Of a stretch of DNA of 64,000 bases, positions 44,369 through 54,938 are shown in pieces. The notes below the pieces were generated by a model, which saw only the letters and a list, made by a program, of their open reading frames with translations, was not told the DNA's origin and ran no database searches. The translations under genes were made by a program, and so were the position numbers. The DNA is from Actinopolyspora halophila DSM 43834. GTDB lineage: Bacteria; Actinomycetota; Actinomycetes; Mycobacteriales; Pseudonocardiaceae. The stretch is from positions 3,947,276 to 4,011,275 of the forward strand of contig NZ_AQUI01000002.1 of assembly GCF_000371785.1 (NCBI RefSeq), written 5' to 3'. Within the stretch, counting starts at the first letter, position 1. Each line of letters begins with the position of its first letter.

Positions 44369-45754
44369 TCAGCTCCCCAACACGCACTTTTCGTACAATC
44401 CCGGCAGTTTTCCCGCCTGGTCGTACCGGTACTTGAGGCGCCGGTACGTCTCCCCGTCGTAGTGCTTCCAGAACTCCTCGCGTCCGTAGTAGGCGGTCGA
44501 GTACAACGACTTGTGCCCGTCGAGCTCGTTCACCTTCGCCTCGATCGCGCGATTGTGCACGCCGAGCTCCTGATCGGCACGCAGCGGCACGGTGGCCCAG
44601 AAACCGACGTTGACGTACAGCGTCGGCGGATCCATCGGATACAACGGCCAACCGGACGTGTCCCGGAGCCGCACCGGACACAGCCACACGGGGCTGATCC
44701 CGATCTCGTCGTGGAAGAACTCCAGGAACTCCGCGAGGCGGTCCACCGGGATCTCCACGTCCTGGAACACCGGCTCCCGGCGGGGACGTCCGCGCAGCCG
44801 GTTGAGCCGCTCGGACAGCGCGAAACGCTGATCGAGGGCAACGACCCTGCGATAGAAGTCGGAGCGCAGGAAACGCCGCGGCCAGAACGAACGGAGCAAC
44901 GGGTGCTGTGCCCCTACGGCCCGCGAGCACCAGAACCAGTCCGTGTCCCAACGCCACAGGTAGTCGCCGACCTTCAGGTGGTCCACCTCCCGCTCCCGGA
45001 TGGACCGGTAGTAGATCCTCCTCCCCGTGTAGTCGCTGGTGTAAGGCGCCTCGTCGGCGAACGTCCCCAACGTGAGGTACAGCTCGGACCGATCGAACAC
45101 CGTTCCGTCGAGGAAGTCCACCCGCAGGCCCCGCCAGGTTCCGGAGCCGTGGATCTCCTCGATCGCGGTCGCGCACTCCGCGGCCGAGGTGAACCGCACG
45201 TGCCGCAACCGCACGTGGTCCCGAACGGGTTCGAGCTCGATGACCAACCGCAGCGCGTACCCCAGGGAGCCGTAGGAGTTCGGGAAGCCCCTGAAGAGCT
45301 CGGCGTGCTCGTTGTCCGGCCTGGCCAGCACCACCTGACCGTCCCCCGTGAGTATCTCCATCTCGCGGACGGATTCGTGGGGAAGGCCGTTCCGGAACGA
45401 GGAAGCTTCGATCCCCAGGCCCGCCACCGCGCCGCCGATGGTGATCGTCCGCAGCTGCGGGACCACGAGCGGCATCAGCCCGTGGCGCAGCGTTTCGGCG
45501 ACCAGGTCCTCGTAGGTGGTCATTCCCTGGACGTCGGCCGTCATCGTCTCCGGGTCCACGGACAGCACCCGGTCGAGCCCCGTCACGTCGAGTCCGCTCC
45601 CGCTTACGGGAGAGCGGAAACGAAAGAGATTCGAAGTGGACTTGGCCAGCCGGACGCGTTCGGAAGCCGGGATCCGGCCGTAGCGCGTAGCCAGCGCGGC
45701 GACTTCGTCCGCGTGTCCGGCACCGGTTGAGGGCACTGGGGGATCGGTCTCCAT
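44369..45754 (-). CDS. tmsA: FAD-binding oxidoreductase (TmsA/BfaA-type)
   Basis: 461 residues with the vanillyl-alcohol-oxidase-type FAD fold (Dhcr24-like): DVQGMTTYEDLVAETLRHG, LVVPQLRTITIGGAVAGLG and a long C-terminal substrate domain. In mycobacteria and Corynebacterium the partner of TmsB reduces 10-methylene- to 10-methyl-stearate with NADPH. It is 77 bases upstream of tmsB on the same strand, the expected operon order. ATG at 45754 (METDPP) is preferred to a frame extension upstream. Confidence 0.82.
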   Translation of the reverse strand: METDPPVPSTGAGHADEVAALATRYGRIPASERVRLAKSTSNLFRFRSPVSGSGLDVTGLDRVLSVDPETMTADVQGMTTYEDLVAETLRHGLMPLVVPQLRTITIGGAVAGLGIEASSFRNGLPHESVREMEILTGDGQVVLARPDNEHAELFRGFPNSYGSLGYALRLVIELEPVRDHVRLRHVRFTSAAECATAIEEIHGSGTWRGLRVDFLDGTVFDRSELYLTLGTFADEAPYTSDYTGRRIYYRSIREREVDHLKVGDYLWRWDTDWFWCSRAVGAQHPLLRSFWPRRFLRSDFYRRVVALDQRFALSERLNRLRGRPRREPVFQDVEIPVDRLAEFLEFFHDEIGISPVWLCPVRLRDTSGWPLYPMDPPTLYVNVGFWATVPLRADQELGVHNRAIEAKVNELDGHKSLYSTAYYGREEFWKHYDGETYRRLKYRYDQAGKLPGLYEKCVLGS

Positions 45755-45921
45755 GATCTCCGACCATATGCCGCTCGACCGACGATGGCATCCTGTTCTG
45801 CCCTGGAGCACCCGACGCGCCCCGGATCGGCGACACCCGTGCGCCGGTCGGCGCGTTCGACGCGGGGCCTGTTCGGATCTTCGCGAGCGATCGCCCGGAA
45901 CCGGGAGCGCCGGGGAACCGT

Positions 45922-46911
45922 TCAGCCGACTCGACGCAGCGCCCAGGCCTCCAGTCCGCGGAACCCGGACACCTTGTTCGGTCCGAGTGCGATGAGTTCG
46001 AAGCGGGACAGTTCACGCAGTTCGCTCGCGCACTCGCGGTCCACCAGCACCGAAGCGGGCCGCGCCAGGGTGGTGAGCCTGCTGGCTATGTTGACCGTGG
46101 AACCGTAGACGTCACCGAACCGGGCCAACACCCGACCGCTGGCCAATCCGATGCGCAGCGGGGGCAGCCGCGGTTCCTCGGCCACTCGCTCGTTGAGCGA
46201 CAGGGCGATCTCGCTCGCCTCCGCGGCAGTGTCGGCGACGAACAGCACCTCGTCGCCGACCGTTTTCACGACCCTGCCGTGGTTCTCGGCGATCACACCG
46301 GTGACCAGCTCCTCGAAAGTGTCTATCAACCCGGCCAGCTCGATCTCGCTGTAATCGCGGATCAGCCTGGTGTAGCCCACGATGTCGGCGAAACCGACGA
46401 CCAGGGTGGGTTCCTCCGCCCGGTCCTCGCCCTCGTTGAGCTCCCGGCCCACGATGGCGGACAGGTGCCTCCTCCAGACGTAGTCCTGGAGGTGTTCCAT
46501 CACCGGCAGGATCGCCTCGGCGACCTGAGCCGTGGTCTCGAGGTCGCCGGTGAAGCTCTCCCCCAGCACGGACTTGAATATTCCCACCTGCCACTCGGCG
46601 AGCCGCGACATCGTCTGCGCGAGCGAACGCGCCACCGCGGTCTCCAGCTCGGGAGGGATGACCTCTGCCGAGACGAGCCGGGCGACGGTGCGCAACGCCG
46701 TGATGTCGAACTCGGTGAACACGACGGCCTCGTCCGAGACGTGCGCGAACCCCATCGCCTGCCAGAGCCGTTCCGCCCTGGAAAGCTCCACACCTGCCAG
46801 CCGCGCGACTTCGCCCTTCCGATAGCGCGGTTCGCCACCCAGCAGCGATCGCTCCACCGGGTGCTCGGGCGCCACGAAATCATCGTGCGGTTCGAACGAC
46901 GAGCACATCAC
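45922..46911 (-). CDS. class III adenylate/guanylate cyclase
   Basis: 329-330 residues. A helical N-terminal domain (about 1-155) resembling the pH-sensing/regulatory domain of actinobacterial soluble cyclases, then the cyclase homology domain (about 165-320). It has the metal-binding aspartates in VVGFADIVGYTRL and KTVGDEVLF and the transition-state segment YGSTVNIASRLTT (Asn and Arg present). It lacks membrane helices. It overlaps the universal-stress-protein gene by 32 bases, an unusually long overlap, and is transcribed from the same promoter. The ATG-ATG has GGAGAG upstream. Confidence 0.88.
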   Translation of the reverse strand: MMCSSFEPHDDFVAPEHPVERSLLGGEPRYRKGEVARLAGVELSRAERLWQAMGFAHVSDEAVVFTEFDITALRTVARLVSAEVIPPELETAVARSLAQTMSRLAEWQVGIFKSVLGESFTGDLETTAQVAEAILPVMEHLQDYVWRRHLSAIVGRELNEGEDRAEEPTLVVGFADIVGYTRLIRDYSEIELAGLIDTFEELVTGVIAENHGRVVKTVGDEVLFVADTAAEASEIALSLNERVAEEPRLPPLRIGLASGRVLARFGDVYGSTVNIASRLTTLARPASVLVDRECASELRELSRFELIALGPNKVSGFRGLEAWALRRVG

Positions 46912-47329
46912 TCTCCGAACGTCGTGAGATCTCCGAGGGGACCGACCCCAAAATGCGCCCCTTCAACGTGTTCAGCCCACGGCTTCCGACCACGAGCAAC
47001 TCGGCCGAGCGCCGTTCGGCCGCTCCGATCAGCGACTCGACCGGCTCTCCGAGCACCGCCACGGTACCGACCGCACGCGCACCGGCCGAACGGGCGTGAT
47101 CGGCGGCCGTGCGCAGACTGTCCTCAGCCGGTGCGGAACCGACCACTTGGAAGGCCTCCTGCCCCATCTCGTCCCTGGCGTGCTCGACCTCACGCCTGCT
47201 GTTCGGATAATACGCGCAAACGATCACCAGTTCGGCGGACTCACCCGCGACCTCGGCGGCGCGGGTGACGGCGTGCAACGACGGAGAAGAGCCGTCGGTT
47301 CCGACGACGACGGTGCTGTACGGCGACAT
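46880..47329 (-). CDS. universal stress protein (UspA family)
   Basis: 149 residues with VVVGTDGSSPSLHAV at the start and the C-terminal ATP-binding signature VVGSRGLNTLKGRILGSVPSEI. The GxxG-9x-G(S/T) motif shows it belongs to the nucleotide-binding subgroup. Co-expressed with the overlapping cyclase gene, so a cAMP link is possible, as mycobacterial USPs can bind cAMP (general knowledge). ATG at 47329 has GGAAGAAG close by. Confidence 0.9.
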   Translation of the reverse strand: MSPYSTVVVGTDGSSPSLHAVTRAAEVAGESAELVIVCAYYPNSRREVEHARDEMGQEAFQVVGSAPAEDSLRTAADHARSAGARAVGTVAVLGEPVESLIGAAERRSAELLVVGSRGLNTLKGRILGSVPSEISRRSESDVLVVRTAR

Positions 47330-47430
47330 GACTTCTTCCGTCCTCCGGAGCCGGATAGACGTGACACACGGACGTGAACACCAACGAGCCGATGACCGAA
47401 TCGTCACGGTTTCCACTCGAGATTTCCGCC

Positions 47431-47470
47431 CCGTGGGCGAACCAGCTCCGGCCGCGATTTCCGCCCACGG
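47431..47470 (-). terminator. hairpin after the pucR-family gene
   Basis: CCGTGGGCG (47431-47439) pairs with CGCCCACGG (47462-47470), 22-base loop with little structure. It lies 22 bases past the stop of the regulator and before the USP promoter. Confidence 0.55.
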
Positions 47471-47491
47471 GCCTGCTCCGCGCGGACCACG

Positions 47492-49216
47492 TCAACGTCG
47501 CGGACCGCCCTCACCCCGGCGGGCCGCCAGCAGTTGCAGGTGAACGCTCAGCCGTTCCGCGGGATCGTCGAGATCGACGCCGCAGATGCCGGCGGCCCTG
47601 CGGACGCGGTACCGCAAGGTGTTCGGGTGCACGTGCAGCGCCAGGCTGGCCGAACGCACGTCCCCGAAAGATTCCAAATAGGACAGCAAGGAGCGGCAGA
47701 GCTCCGTGCCGTTGTCCCCGTCGTAGGCGCGCAGCTTCGCCAGGCGCGGGTCGCGCATCCGCTCGTTGTCCCGCAACGTGGTGAGCACCTCGCTGAGCAG
47801 CACGCGCGAACGAACATCGGCGATCGTCGCGACCTCGGTGCCCGGTTCGTGCCCGAGCGCGTCCAGGATCCGATCCGCCTCGGTCCTGGACGAGGCCGCC
47901 TCCTCCAGGGTCGGCACGACCGAACCGATGCCCGCCTGCACCCCGGAGCGGAGGTGACCGCGGGCTGCGGCGACTATCTCCTGGGTCAGACCGGAAACAG
48001 CGGACTCGGCCTGCCGCTCGGACAGGTCGGGCAGCAGCACGTAGACCCGGGAGCCGATCGTGGTCACCAGAGCGCTGCGCCTGTAAGCAGCGGCGTGGAC
48101 CGAGATCAGACTGGTCATCTCGGCACGTTCCAGTTCGATCTCGGAGCGGTTGGACGCGCCGGACTGCTCCCGCGGGCGCAACGTGAGCACCACCACGGCG
48201 ACGGGCTGGCGGACGTCGGCACCGATGTTGGATGCCGCGGACTCCCCGTCGATCCGGTTCTCCAACAGCCCGGTCAACAGGTTCTCCCTGAACCGCGGCC
48301 CCATCGTCGACTCGGTCCGCTGGCGGATCAGTTGCAGCGCCGCGACCCTGGCCGCGCCGACGAGCGCCCGTTCGGTTCGCTCGCTCAGCGACCGCGTCCC
48401 CTCCTGGACCCAGATCGTGCCCAGGGGCTGCGCTCCGGCGTGAATGCCGACGGCCATCCTGCGGCGGATACCGAGATCGGGGCGCTCCTCGATCCGGACG
48501 ACCTCCTCGCCTCCGCGCAGGCGCTGGTACACCCCCCATTCGCGCAGCATCGCCAGGTACGACTCCGGGCCGCGCCTGCCGAGGACGGAGAGCCTGCGCA
48601 ACTCGTCGACCTCGTCGTCGGAGCGCGAATAGGCCAGCACCCGGTTGGCCGTGTCCTCGATGCTGACGATGCCGTCGGTCATCGCGGCCACCGTCTGCGC
48701 CAGCGAGAACAGGTCCCCCAACGCCTCCCCGACATCGGTGTCACCGGTTATCCGCGCGTTGTCCAGGGCGGATCGGGCGAACGACTCCAGCTGTTCCCAA
48801 CGCACCCCGGCACGCACCCCGAGCAGGGCCACTCCCTCGTCGATCGCGGCCTCGCGCAGCGCGCGCACGTCCTGCTCGGCCTCCACCTTCACCGCCACGG
48901 CGGCGACGGCCGAGCGGGCCACTCCCCGGACCAGGCGCACCGCCGAGCGGCCACGCGCTCCGATGATCAGCACCAGATCGCCCGCCCCCGCCCCGGAGTC
49001 CTCCTCCGGATCGACGATGACCACATCGCGCACGTCGACGTCGAAGCCCGCGGGAGCGGCGAGCACGTCCACGAGCGGCTCCCCCACGGCGATCAACAGC
49101 TGCCGCAGCGGAACGCCCTCCGCCCCGGCCGCTCCCGCCGCGGAGGCCTCGGAGTCCTCCACCGCGGCCCGCGTGGGACCCGGGTCACTAGCGATTTGTT
49201 CGATCGGCCAATCCAT
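47492..49216 (-). CDS. PucR-family transcriptional regulator of proline catabolism
   Basis: 574 residues. A long sensory region (about 1-380) of PucR/GAF-like character with no membrane segment ends in the conserved PucR C-terminal helix-turn-helix (DVRSASLALHVHPNTLRYRVRRAAGI). Divergent from pruA-putA by 131 bases, the same arrangement as the proline-responsive PruR/PutR regulators of actinobacteria, so activation of pruA-putA by proline is inferred. ATG at 49216 is chosen; a TTG at 49243 extends the frame by nine codons. Confidence 0.88.
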   Translation of the reverse strand: MDWPIEQIASDPGPTRAAVEDSEASAAGAAGAEGVPLRQLLIAVGEPLVDVLAAPAGFDVDVRDVVIVDPEEDSGAGAGDLVLIIGARGRSAVRLVRGVARSAVAAVAVKVEAEQDVRALREAAIDEGVALLGVRAGVRWEQLESFARSALDNARITGDTDVGEALGDLFSLAQTVAAMTDGIVSIEDTANRVLAYSRSDDEVDELRRLSVLGRRGPESYLAMLREWGVYQRLRGGEEVVRIEERPDLGIRRRMAVGIHAGAQPLGTIWVQEGTRSLSERTERALVGAARVAALQLIRQRTESTMGPRFRENLLTGLLENRIDGESAASNIGADVRQPVAVVVLTLRPREQSGASNRSEIELERAEMTSLISVHAAAYRRSALVTTIGSRVYVLLPDLSERQAESAVSGLTQEIVAAARGHLRSGVQAGIGSVVPTLEEAASSRTEADRILDALGHEPGTEVATIADVRSRVLLSEVLTTLRDNERMRDPRLAKLRAYDGDNGTELCRSLLSYLESFGDVRSASLALHVHPNTLRYRVRRAAGICGVDLDDPAERLSVHLQLLAARRGEGGPRR

Positions 49217-49347
49217 CAACGACAACGATAGACGCGTGTACAAGCCGCCGAACGGCCGGAGCTTCTATTCTCGACGGGTGAGGGAACCGCCCCACGGGGC
49301 GAGGTCACCGACCCGAGACGGAAGTCGCGCGAGGAGGCGTAACGGCC

Positions 49348-50976
<1,629 letters not shown>

Positions 50977-50983
50977 GCCGAAC

Positions 50984-51012
50984 GCCCGTCCGGGAGGCCG
51001 TCCCGGACGGGC
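50984..51012 (+). promoter_or_regulatory. perfect hairpin in the pruA-putA spacer
   Basis: GCCCGTCCGGGA and its exact complement form a 12-bp stem with loop GGCCG, centred in the 62-base spacer. It could attenuate putA, protect the pruA message or be a partial terminator. No T-run follows. Confidence 0.6.
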
Positions 51013-51038
51013 CTAGCCCGCGTCCACGAGGAGACAAG

Positions 51039-51965
51039 ATGCTGCGCACCACGATGCTGGCCGCGGCCCGTTCCAGTGCGGTACGTCGGCTGGTGGAGGC
51101 CAATCCGCTGACCCGCACGGTCGTCGACCGCTTCGTCGCGGGCTCCGACACCTCGGCGGCGATCGGGGTGACCGGTCGGCTGGCCGACAAGGACCTGCAC
51201 GTGAGCCTCGACCACCTCGGCGAGGACACCACGGACGCCCGGCAGGCGAACGAGACCGTGCTGGCCTACCAGGGGTTGCTCTCGGAACTGCGGCGAGCCG
51301 GTCTGGCGCACCGCGCCGAGGTCTCCGTGAAGCTCTCCGCGGTGGGACAACAGTTGGCCACGGACGGAGAGAAGATCGCGCTGGACAACGCCCGTCGGAT
51401 CTGTGAGTCCGCGGCAGCGGCTGGTACCACGGTCACCCTGGACATGGAGGACCACACCACCACGGACATGACCCTGCGGGCGCTTTCCGATCTGCGGGTG
51501 GACTTTCCCTGGGTGGGAGCCGTGCTGCAGGCTTACCTGCACCGCACCGAGCAGGACTGCCGCGACCTGGCGTACGAGGGCTCCAGGGTTCGGCTGTGCA
51601 AGGGCGCCTACTCCGAGCCCGCTTCGGTGGCCTTCCAGGACAAGCACGAGGTCGACAGGGCCTACGTGCGCTGCCTGCGTGCCCTGATGAACGGGCAGGG
51701 CTATCCGATGGTGGCCACCCACGATCCGCGCATGGTGCGCATCGCCTCCGAGCTCGCCGGACGGGCCGGACGCGCGAAGGAGAGCTACGAGTTCCAGATG
51801 CTCTACGGCATCCGCCCCGGCGAGCAGCAGCGCATGGCGGAGAACGGTGACCGACTGCGTGTCTACGTGCCGTACGGACAGGAGTGGTACGGCTACTTCA
51901 TGCGCAGGCTGGCGGAGCGGCCTGCCAACATCGGGTTCTTCCTGCGTTCCCTGCTCACCCGCTGA
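51039..51965 (+). CDS. putA: proline dehydrogenase (monofunctional)
   Basis: 308-residue FAD-dependent TIM-barrel enzyme converting proline to pyrroline-5-carboxylate. Segments such as VSVKLSAVGQQL, TLDMEDHTTTDM, VGAVLQAYLHRTE, RLCKGAYSEP and YEFQMLYGIR are diagnostic of actinobacterial ProDH. ATG has GAGGAG seven bases upstream. Electrons go to the membrane quinone pool (known for the family). It is the second gene of the pruA-putA operon and is followed by a strong terminator. Confidence 0.95.
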   Translation: MLRTTMLAAARSSAVRRLVEANPLTRTVVDRFVAGSDTSAAIGVTGRLADKDLHVSLDHLGEDTTDARQANETVLAYQGLLSELRRAGLAHRAEVSVKLSAVGQQLATDGEKIALDNARRICESAAAAGTTVTLDMEDHTTTDMTLRALSDLRVDFPWVGAVLQAYLHRTEQDCRDLAYEGSRVRLCKGAYSEPASVAFQDKHEVDRAYVRCLRALMNGQGYPMVATHDPRMVRIASELAGRAGRAKESYEFQMLYGIRPGEQQRMAENGDRLRVYVPYGQEWYGYFMRRLAERPANIGFFLRSLLTR

Positions 51966-52007
51966 AACGGGGCTCGTTCGGCGCTCGCAGCGGTTCTCGG
52001 AGCACGA

Positions 52008-52039
52008 CGCCCCGGGGACGGTCGGCCGTCCCCGGGGCG
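52008..52039. terminator. strong terminator after putA
   Basis: A perfect 14-bp stem CGCCCCGGGGACGG/CCGTCCCCGGGGCG with a TCGG tetraloop, the tightest hairpin in the window, between putA and the converging deaminase stop. Confidence 0.9.
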
Positions 52040-52056
52040 ATCTCCACGTCGCGCGA

Positions 52057-52554
52057 TCACCGGAGTTCACCGGCCCCGCCGTGGTAGCGGACGTGCAGCT
52101 CGCGAACCCGGTCGACGAGTTCCGGAACCGGACCCTCCACCCGGACACCCGGAGCCACCTCCCCTATCGGCAACGCGGCCACCGGGGAACCGGCCGTGCC
52201 CAGCTCGTCCAACCACTCGCCCAGCTGTTCCGAAGAGGCGATGTAGACGATCCGTCCCAAGCCGACCCACCCGTGGGCGGCGGCGCACATCGGGCAGTGC
52301 TCACCGGAGGTGAATACGGTGGCCGCCGCTCGCTGCGCTCGTGTCAGGTGTTCGGCGGACCAGCGGGCCAGGGCGAATTCGGGGTGTCGGGTGTCGTCCC
52401 CGCCCGACACACGATTGCGTTCCTCGGCGAGCACGGTTCCGTCGGCGGCCACGAGTACCGAACCGAACGGTTCGTCCCCGGCGCACAGCGCCTCCTCCGC
52501 CAGTTCCGCGCACCGGCGCAGGCACTCGAATTCGTGGTTCGAAACGGTGGACAT
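52057..52554 (-). CDS. nucleoside/cytidine-type deaminase
   Basis: 165 residues with the zinc-dependent deaminase motifs HPEFALARW (His/Glu) and HCPMCAAAH (two Cys), the pattern of the CMP/dCMP and guanine/tRNA-adenosine deaminase superfamily. Which nucleobase is used is not clear; the HPE instead of HAE and absence of tRNA-contact basic clusters suggest a free nucleoside or base such as guanine. ATG at 52554 lacks a strong ribosome site. It neighbours, but is not co-transcribed with, the tRNA cluster. Confidence 0.82.
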   Translation of the reverse strand: MSTVSNHEFECLRRCAELAEEALCAGDEPFGSVLVAADGTVLAEERNRVSGGDDTRHPEFALARWSAEHLTRAQRAAATVFTSGEHCPMCAAAHGWVGLGRIVYIASSEQLGEWLDELGTAGSPVAALPIGEVAPGVRVEGPVPELVDRVRELHVRYHGGAGELR

Positions 52555-52640
52555 GTCCCGGAGGATACGACCGCTCCGGAAACCCGCACAGCTGGATGGT
52601 GTTCCACCCATTCGCCCGGAATCCTCCACGGGCGTGCTGG

Positions 52641-52712
52641 TGCGCGATGCTGGGATCGAACCAGCGACCTCTACCGTGTCAAGGTAGCGCTCTCCCGCTG
52701 AGCTAATCGCGC
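52641..52712 (-). tRNA. tRNA-Val (GAC)
   Basis: The minus strand folds as a cloverleaf: acceptor GCGCGAT/ATCGCGC, anticodon loop CTTGACACG with GAC, T-loop GGTTCGATCC, discriminator A. CCA is not encoded. It is the last gene of a Gly-Cys-Val tRNA operon. Confidence 0.95.
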
Positions 52713-52713
52713 G

Positions 52714-52785
52714 AGGCGGAGGCGGGAATCGAACCCGCGTACAGGGCTTTGCAGGCCCTTGCCTAAGCCACTCGGCCACTCCGCC
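52714..52785 (-). tRNA. tRNA-Cys (GCA)
   Basis: Acceptor GGCGGAG/CTCCGCC, anticodon GCA in CCTGCAAAG, T-arm GGGTTCGATTCCC, discriminator U, which is the identity base expected for tRNA-Cys. Two bases separate it from the Val gene. Confidence 0.95.
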
Positions 52786-52829
52786 GAATCCACCTTCGGA
52801 CCGGTAATGCCGGAATCCAGTGGCACCAG

Positions 52830-52901
52830 AGCGGATGACGGGATTCGAACCCGCGACCCTCAGCTTGGCAAGCTGATGCGCTACCGCTGCGCTACATCCG
52901 C
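52830..52901 (-). tRNA. tRNA-Gly (GCC)
   Basis: Acceptor GCGGATG/CATCCGC, anticodon GCC in CTTGCCAAG, T-arm GGGTTCGAATCCC, discriminator U. First tRNA of the cluster in transcription order. Confidence 0.95.
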
Positions 52902-53044
52902 ACTCACGACGGGGCCGAAGCTCCGGCTCGGCCGTTCCGCCGTGTTGCACAAAAGACTCTAAACCACGCCCTGAACGGCGATCAAACCGGGGGGCCTGTT
53001 CGACGACCACGACCCCACCGGAACCGCCCCCTCCGCACCGGGGA

Positions 53045-53470
53045 TCACGAGAGGTCGTGCGGAAGCAGCCTGGTCAGCGCCTCGTCGATGCTGACCCACA
53101 GGCTCTCGTTCCCCGGCACGACCACGTCGTAGGTGCGGTCGAGGAAATCAGCCAGCTCCTGGGCCGACGCCTCGAAGACGGCGTGCCCCGAGGGCGAACT
53201 GAGCTCGATCACCACCACCTCGGGATCGTCCGCCGCGGGCCGGATGGCCACGTCTCCCTCGCCCGCGTAAGCGATCAACCCGTCGGCCAGCAGGTCGCGC
53301 GCGAAAACCCACTCGACCCACCCGGCGCGGCCGGTGCGGAACGCGGCCACCACGGCATACGGATCGCGGGTGTCGTAGCGCAGTTCCACCTGAACGGGCA
53401 CAGCAGGCGTCTGCGGCGCCAGCAGATCGAACACCGCTGTCGAGCGAAGGGTCACATGATCGTTGCGCAT
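53045..53470 (-). CDS. ssgB: SsgA-like sporulation/cell division protein (SsgB type)
   Basis: 141 residues of the SALP family, restricted to sporulating actinobacteria, where SsgB recruits FtsZ to septation sites. The short full-length domain, RYDTRDPYAVVAAF, WVFARDLLADGL, GEGDVAIRPA and the C-terminal DFLDRTYDVVVPGNES match SsgB more closely than SsgA. The gene is single, with an AT-rich 787-base upstream gap consistent with developmental control. The name rests on length and motif similarity. Confidence 0.88.
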   Translation of the reverse strand: MRNDHVTLRSTAVFDLLAPQTPAVPVQVELRYDTRDPYAVVAAFRTGRAGWVEWVFARDLLADGLIAYAGEGDVAIRPAADDPEVVVIELSSPSGHAVFEASAQELADFLDRTYDVVVPGNESLWVSIDEALTRLLPHDLS

Positions 53471-54257
53471 CGTCCTCGCCTTCCTTGCTCCCTCCCGGTC
53501 TCCGTGAAAATCGACCGAGCAACACAGTTGTGACGGCTGTCCGGGTTCGTTCGCTCGCCACTCACGAACAGATCACCCACACGGGGGAAAATTAATTCGC
53601 TGAGCTACCAGTGAACTCCGCAGAGTAACCGACAACCCAGGTGGCCGAGGCGGATCCCCGAGATTCATCAACACGGCTCTCACCGCCCGACATCAACGAA
53701 GAAAACCACCGAGTGCGCTGACCACGTATTCGGGAACCACGCCGGTTCCGATATCAACGTGATACTTCCTTTCGGATCTCACACCCACACACGGCCGCTC
53801 AGCGACCGGATATGGCACGAACCCGTTGTCAACACCCCGAAACGACCACCGCAACGCTCGAAATCACGATCCGTCTCCCACGGCCACCACGGGGCGCTGT
53901 TTTCAGGATAGTCGATACTCATACGACAGGACGTTTCACACAAGCGCCCCACGAGAGGCACACCACAAACATTCACCGAAACGGGCGAATATCAAATACT
54001 CCGAAGTCGTGTTTTCACGCCTGAAACACCCTCCGGGAAAGAGAGCGGGATCACAGTGTGAGATGGCCTGCTTCGACCGCTCGAGATCGACGCGACGCCG
54101 AACGAACGAGCGCTATCCTCGGGGTAGCCCCGCGGAGGCCCCCGCTCGCCGACCCCGACGCGGGCCCGCCATCGGCCCCGGCGCATCGGACGGTGGAGCA
54201 GCCGACACGTCCACCTTACAGACGGAGCGGCACTCCGTAGGCTGAGAGACCGAAGAC
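53471..54257. other. large AT-rich regulatory gap between ssgB and a membrane protein
   Basis: 787 bases, clearly more AT-rich than coding DNA, especially 53530-54060. It separates divergent genes and must carry their promoters. Short frames on both strands lack codon bias. A direct CACCTTACAGACGGAG followed by GTAGGCT near 54208-54240 could be a promoter for the plus-strand gene (weak). No tRNA or RNA gene was recognised. Confidence 0.4.
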
Positions 54258-54806
54258 GTGGCCTCTCGCCCCACGGGCGAGACCGGAGAGAAGACCCCTG
54301 AAGCTGGCAGGTGCGTTCTGAACAGGACGGCGGGACCCGACTCGCGACAAAACCGGGCGAGCACCCAGCGAGCCACTTCGGCCCTGCGCACCCGACTGCA
54401 CGAGCTGCGCGAACGCTTGCGGGCGCGCAGGGAGCGGATTCGTGCCAAACGCGGCCTGAACGCGCTGTACCGCTTCACTCTGGGGCTCACCGGCGGCCTG
54501 GTACTCGTCGTCGGCATCGTGATGATCCCCTACCCCGGGCCGGGATGGTTGTGCGTGTTCGCGGGGCTGGGGCTGCTGGCCACAGAATTCGCCTGGGCAC
54601 ACCAGGTGAACATGTTCGCCAAGCACCACTACCAGCGCTGGGTCCGCTGGCTCTCCCGCCAACACCTCGTAGTCAAACTGGCGGTCATGGGAACCACCGG
54701 CCTGATCGTCCTGGCCACCCTCTGGCTGATCGGAGCGTTCTCCCTGCTCGGAAACCTGTTCGGGCTGAACTGGCCGTGGTTGACCTCCCCCCTGCTCACC
54801 CCCTGA
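54258..54806 (+). CDS. TIGR02611-type PGPGW membrane protein
   Basis: 182 residues. After a basic, Arg-rich N-terminus are two pairs of helices (about 75-97, 100-115 and 140-165) and the PYPGPGWLCVFAGLGLLATEF block, the defining signature of the PGPGW transmembrane family, often near ssg genes in actinobacteria. Function is unknown. GTG at 54258 gives the first frame with good codon use; it could start at a later GTG (54312). Downstream a tRNA-Val gene follows. Confidence 0.85.
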   Translation: MASRPTGETGEKTPEAGRCVLNRTAGPDSRQNRASTQRATSALRTRLHELRERLRARRERIRAKRGLNALYRFTLGLTGGLVLVVGIVMIPYPGPGWLCVFAGLGLLATEFAWAHQVNMFAKHHYQRWVRWLSRQHLVVKLAVMGTTGLIVLATLWLIGAFSLLGNLFGLNWPWLTSPLLTP

Positions 54807-54866
54807 GAGCGATCGTGTAAGCTTTTGGTTGTCGCCGACAGGGGCAGGCGGTGGCGAACAGAACAC

Positions 54867-54938
54867 GGGCGATTAGCTCAGCGGGAGAGCGCTTCGTTCA
54901 CACCGAAGAGGTCGCTGGTTCGAACCCAGCATCGCCCA
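54867..54938 (+). tRNA. tRNA-Val (CAC)
   Basis: Acceptor GGGCGAT/ATCGCCC, anticodon CAC in the loop TTCACAC, T-arm CTGGTTCGAACCCAG, discriminator A. CCA not encoded. Second valine isoacceptor of the window; it reads GUG codons. Confidence 0.95.

Noticed and set aside
52560-53010. Frames with MLGSNQRPLPCQGSALPLS-like peptides
   Set aside because: These are translations of tRNA genes, a frequent annotation artefact.
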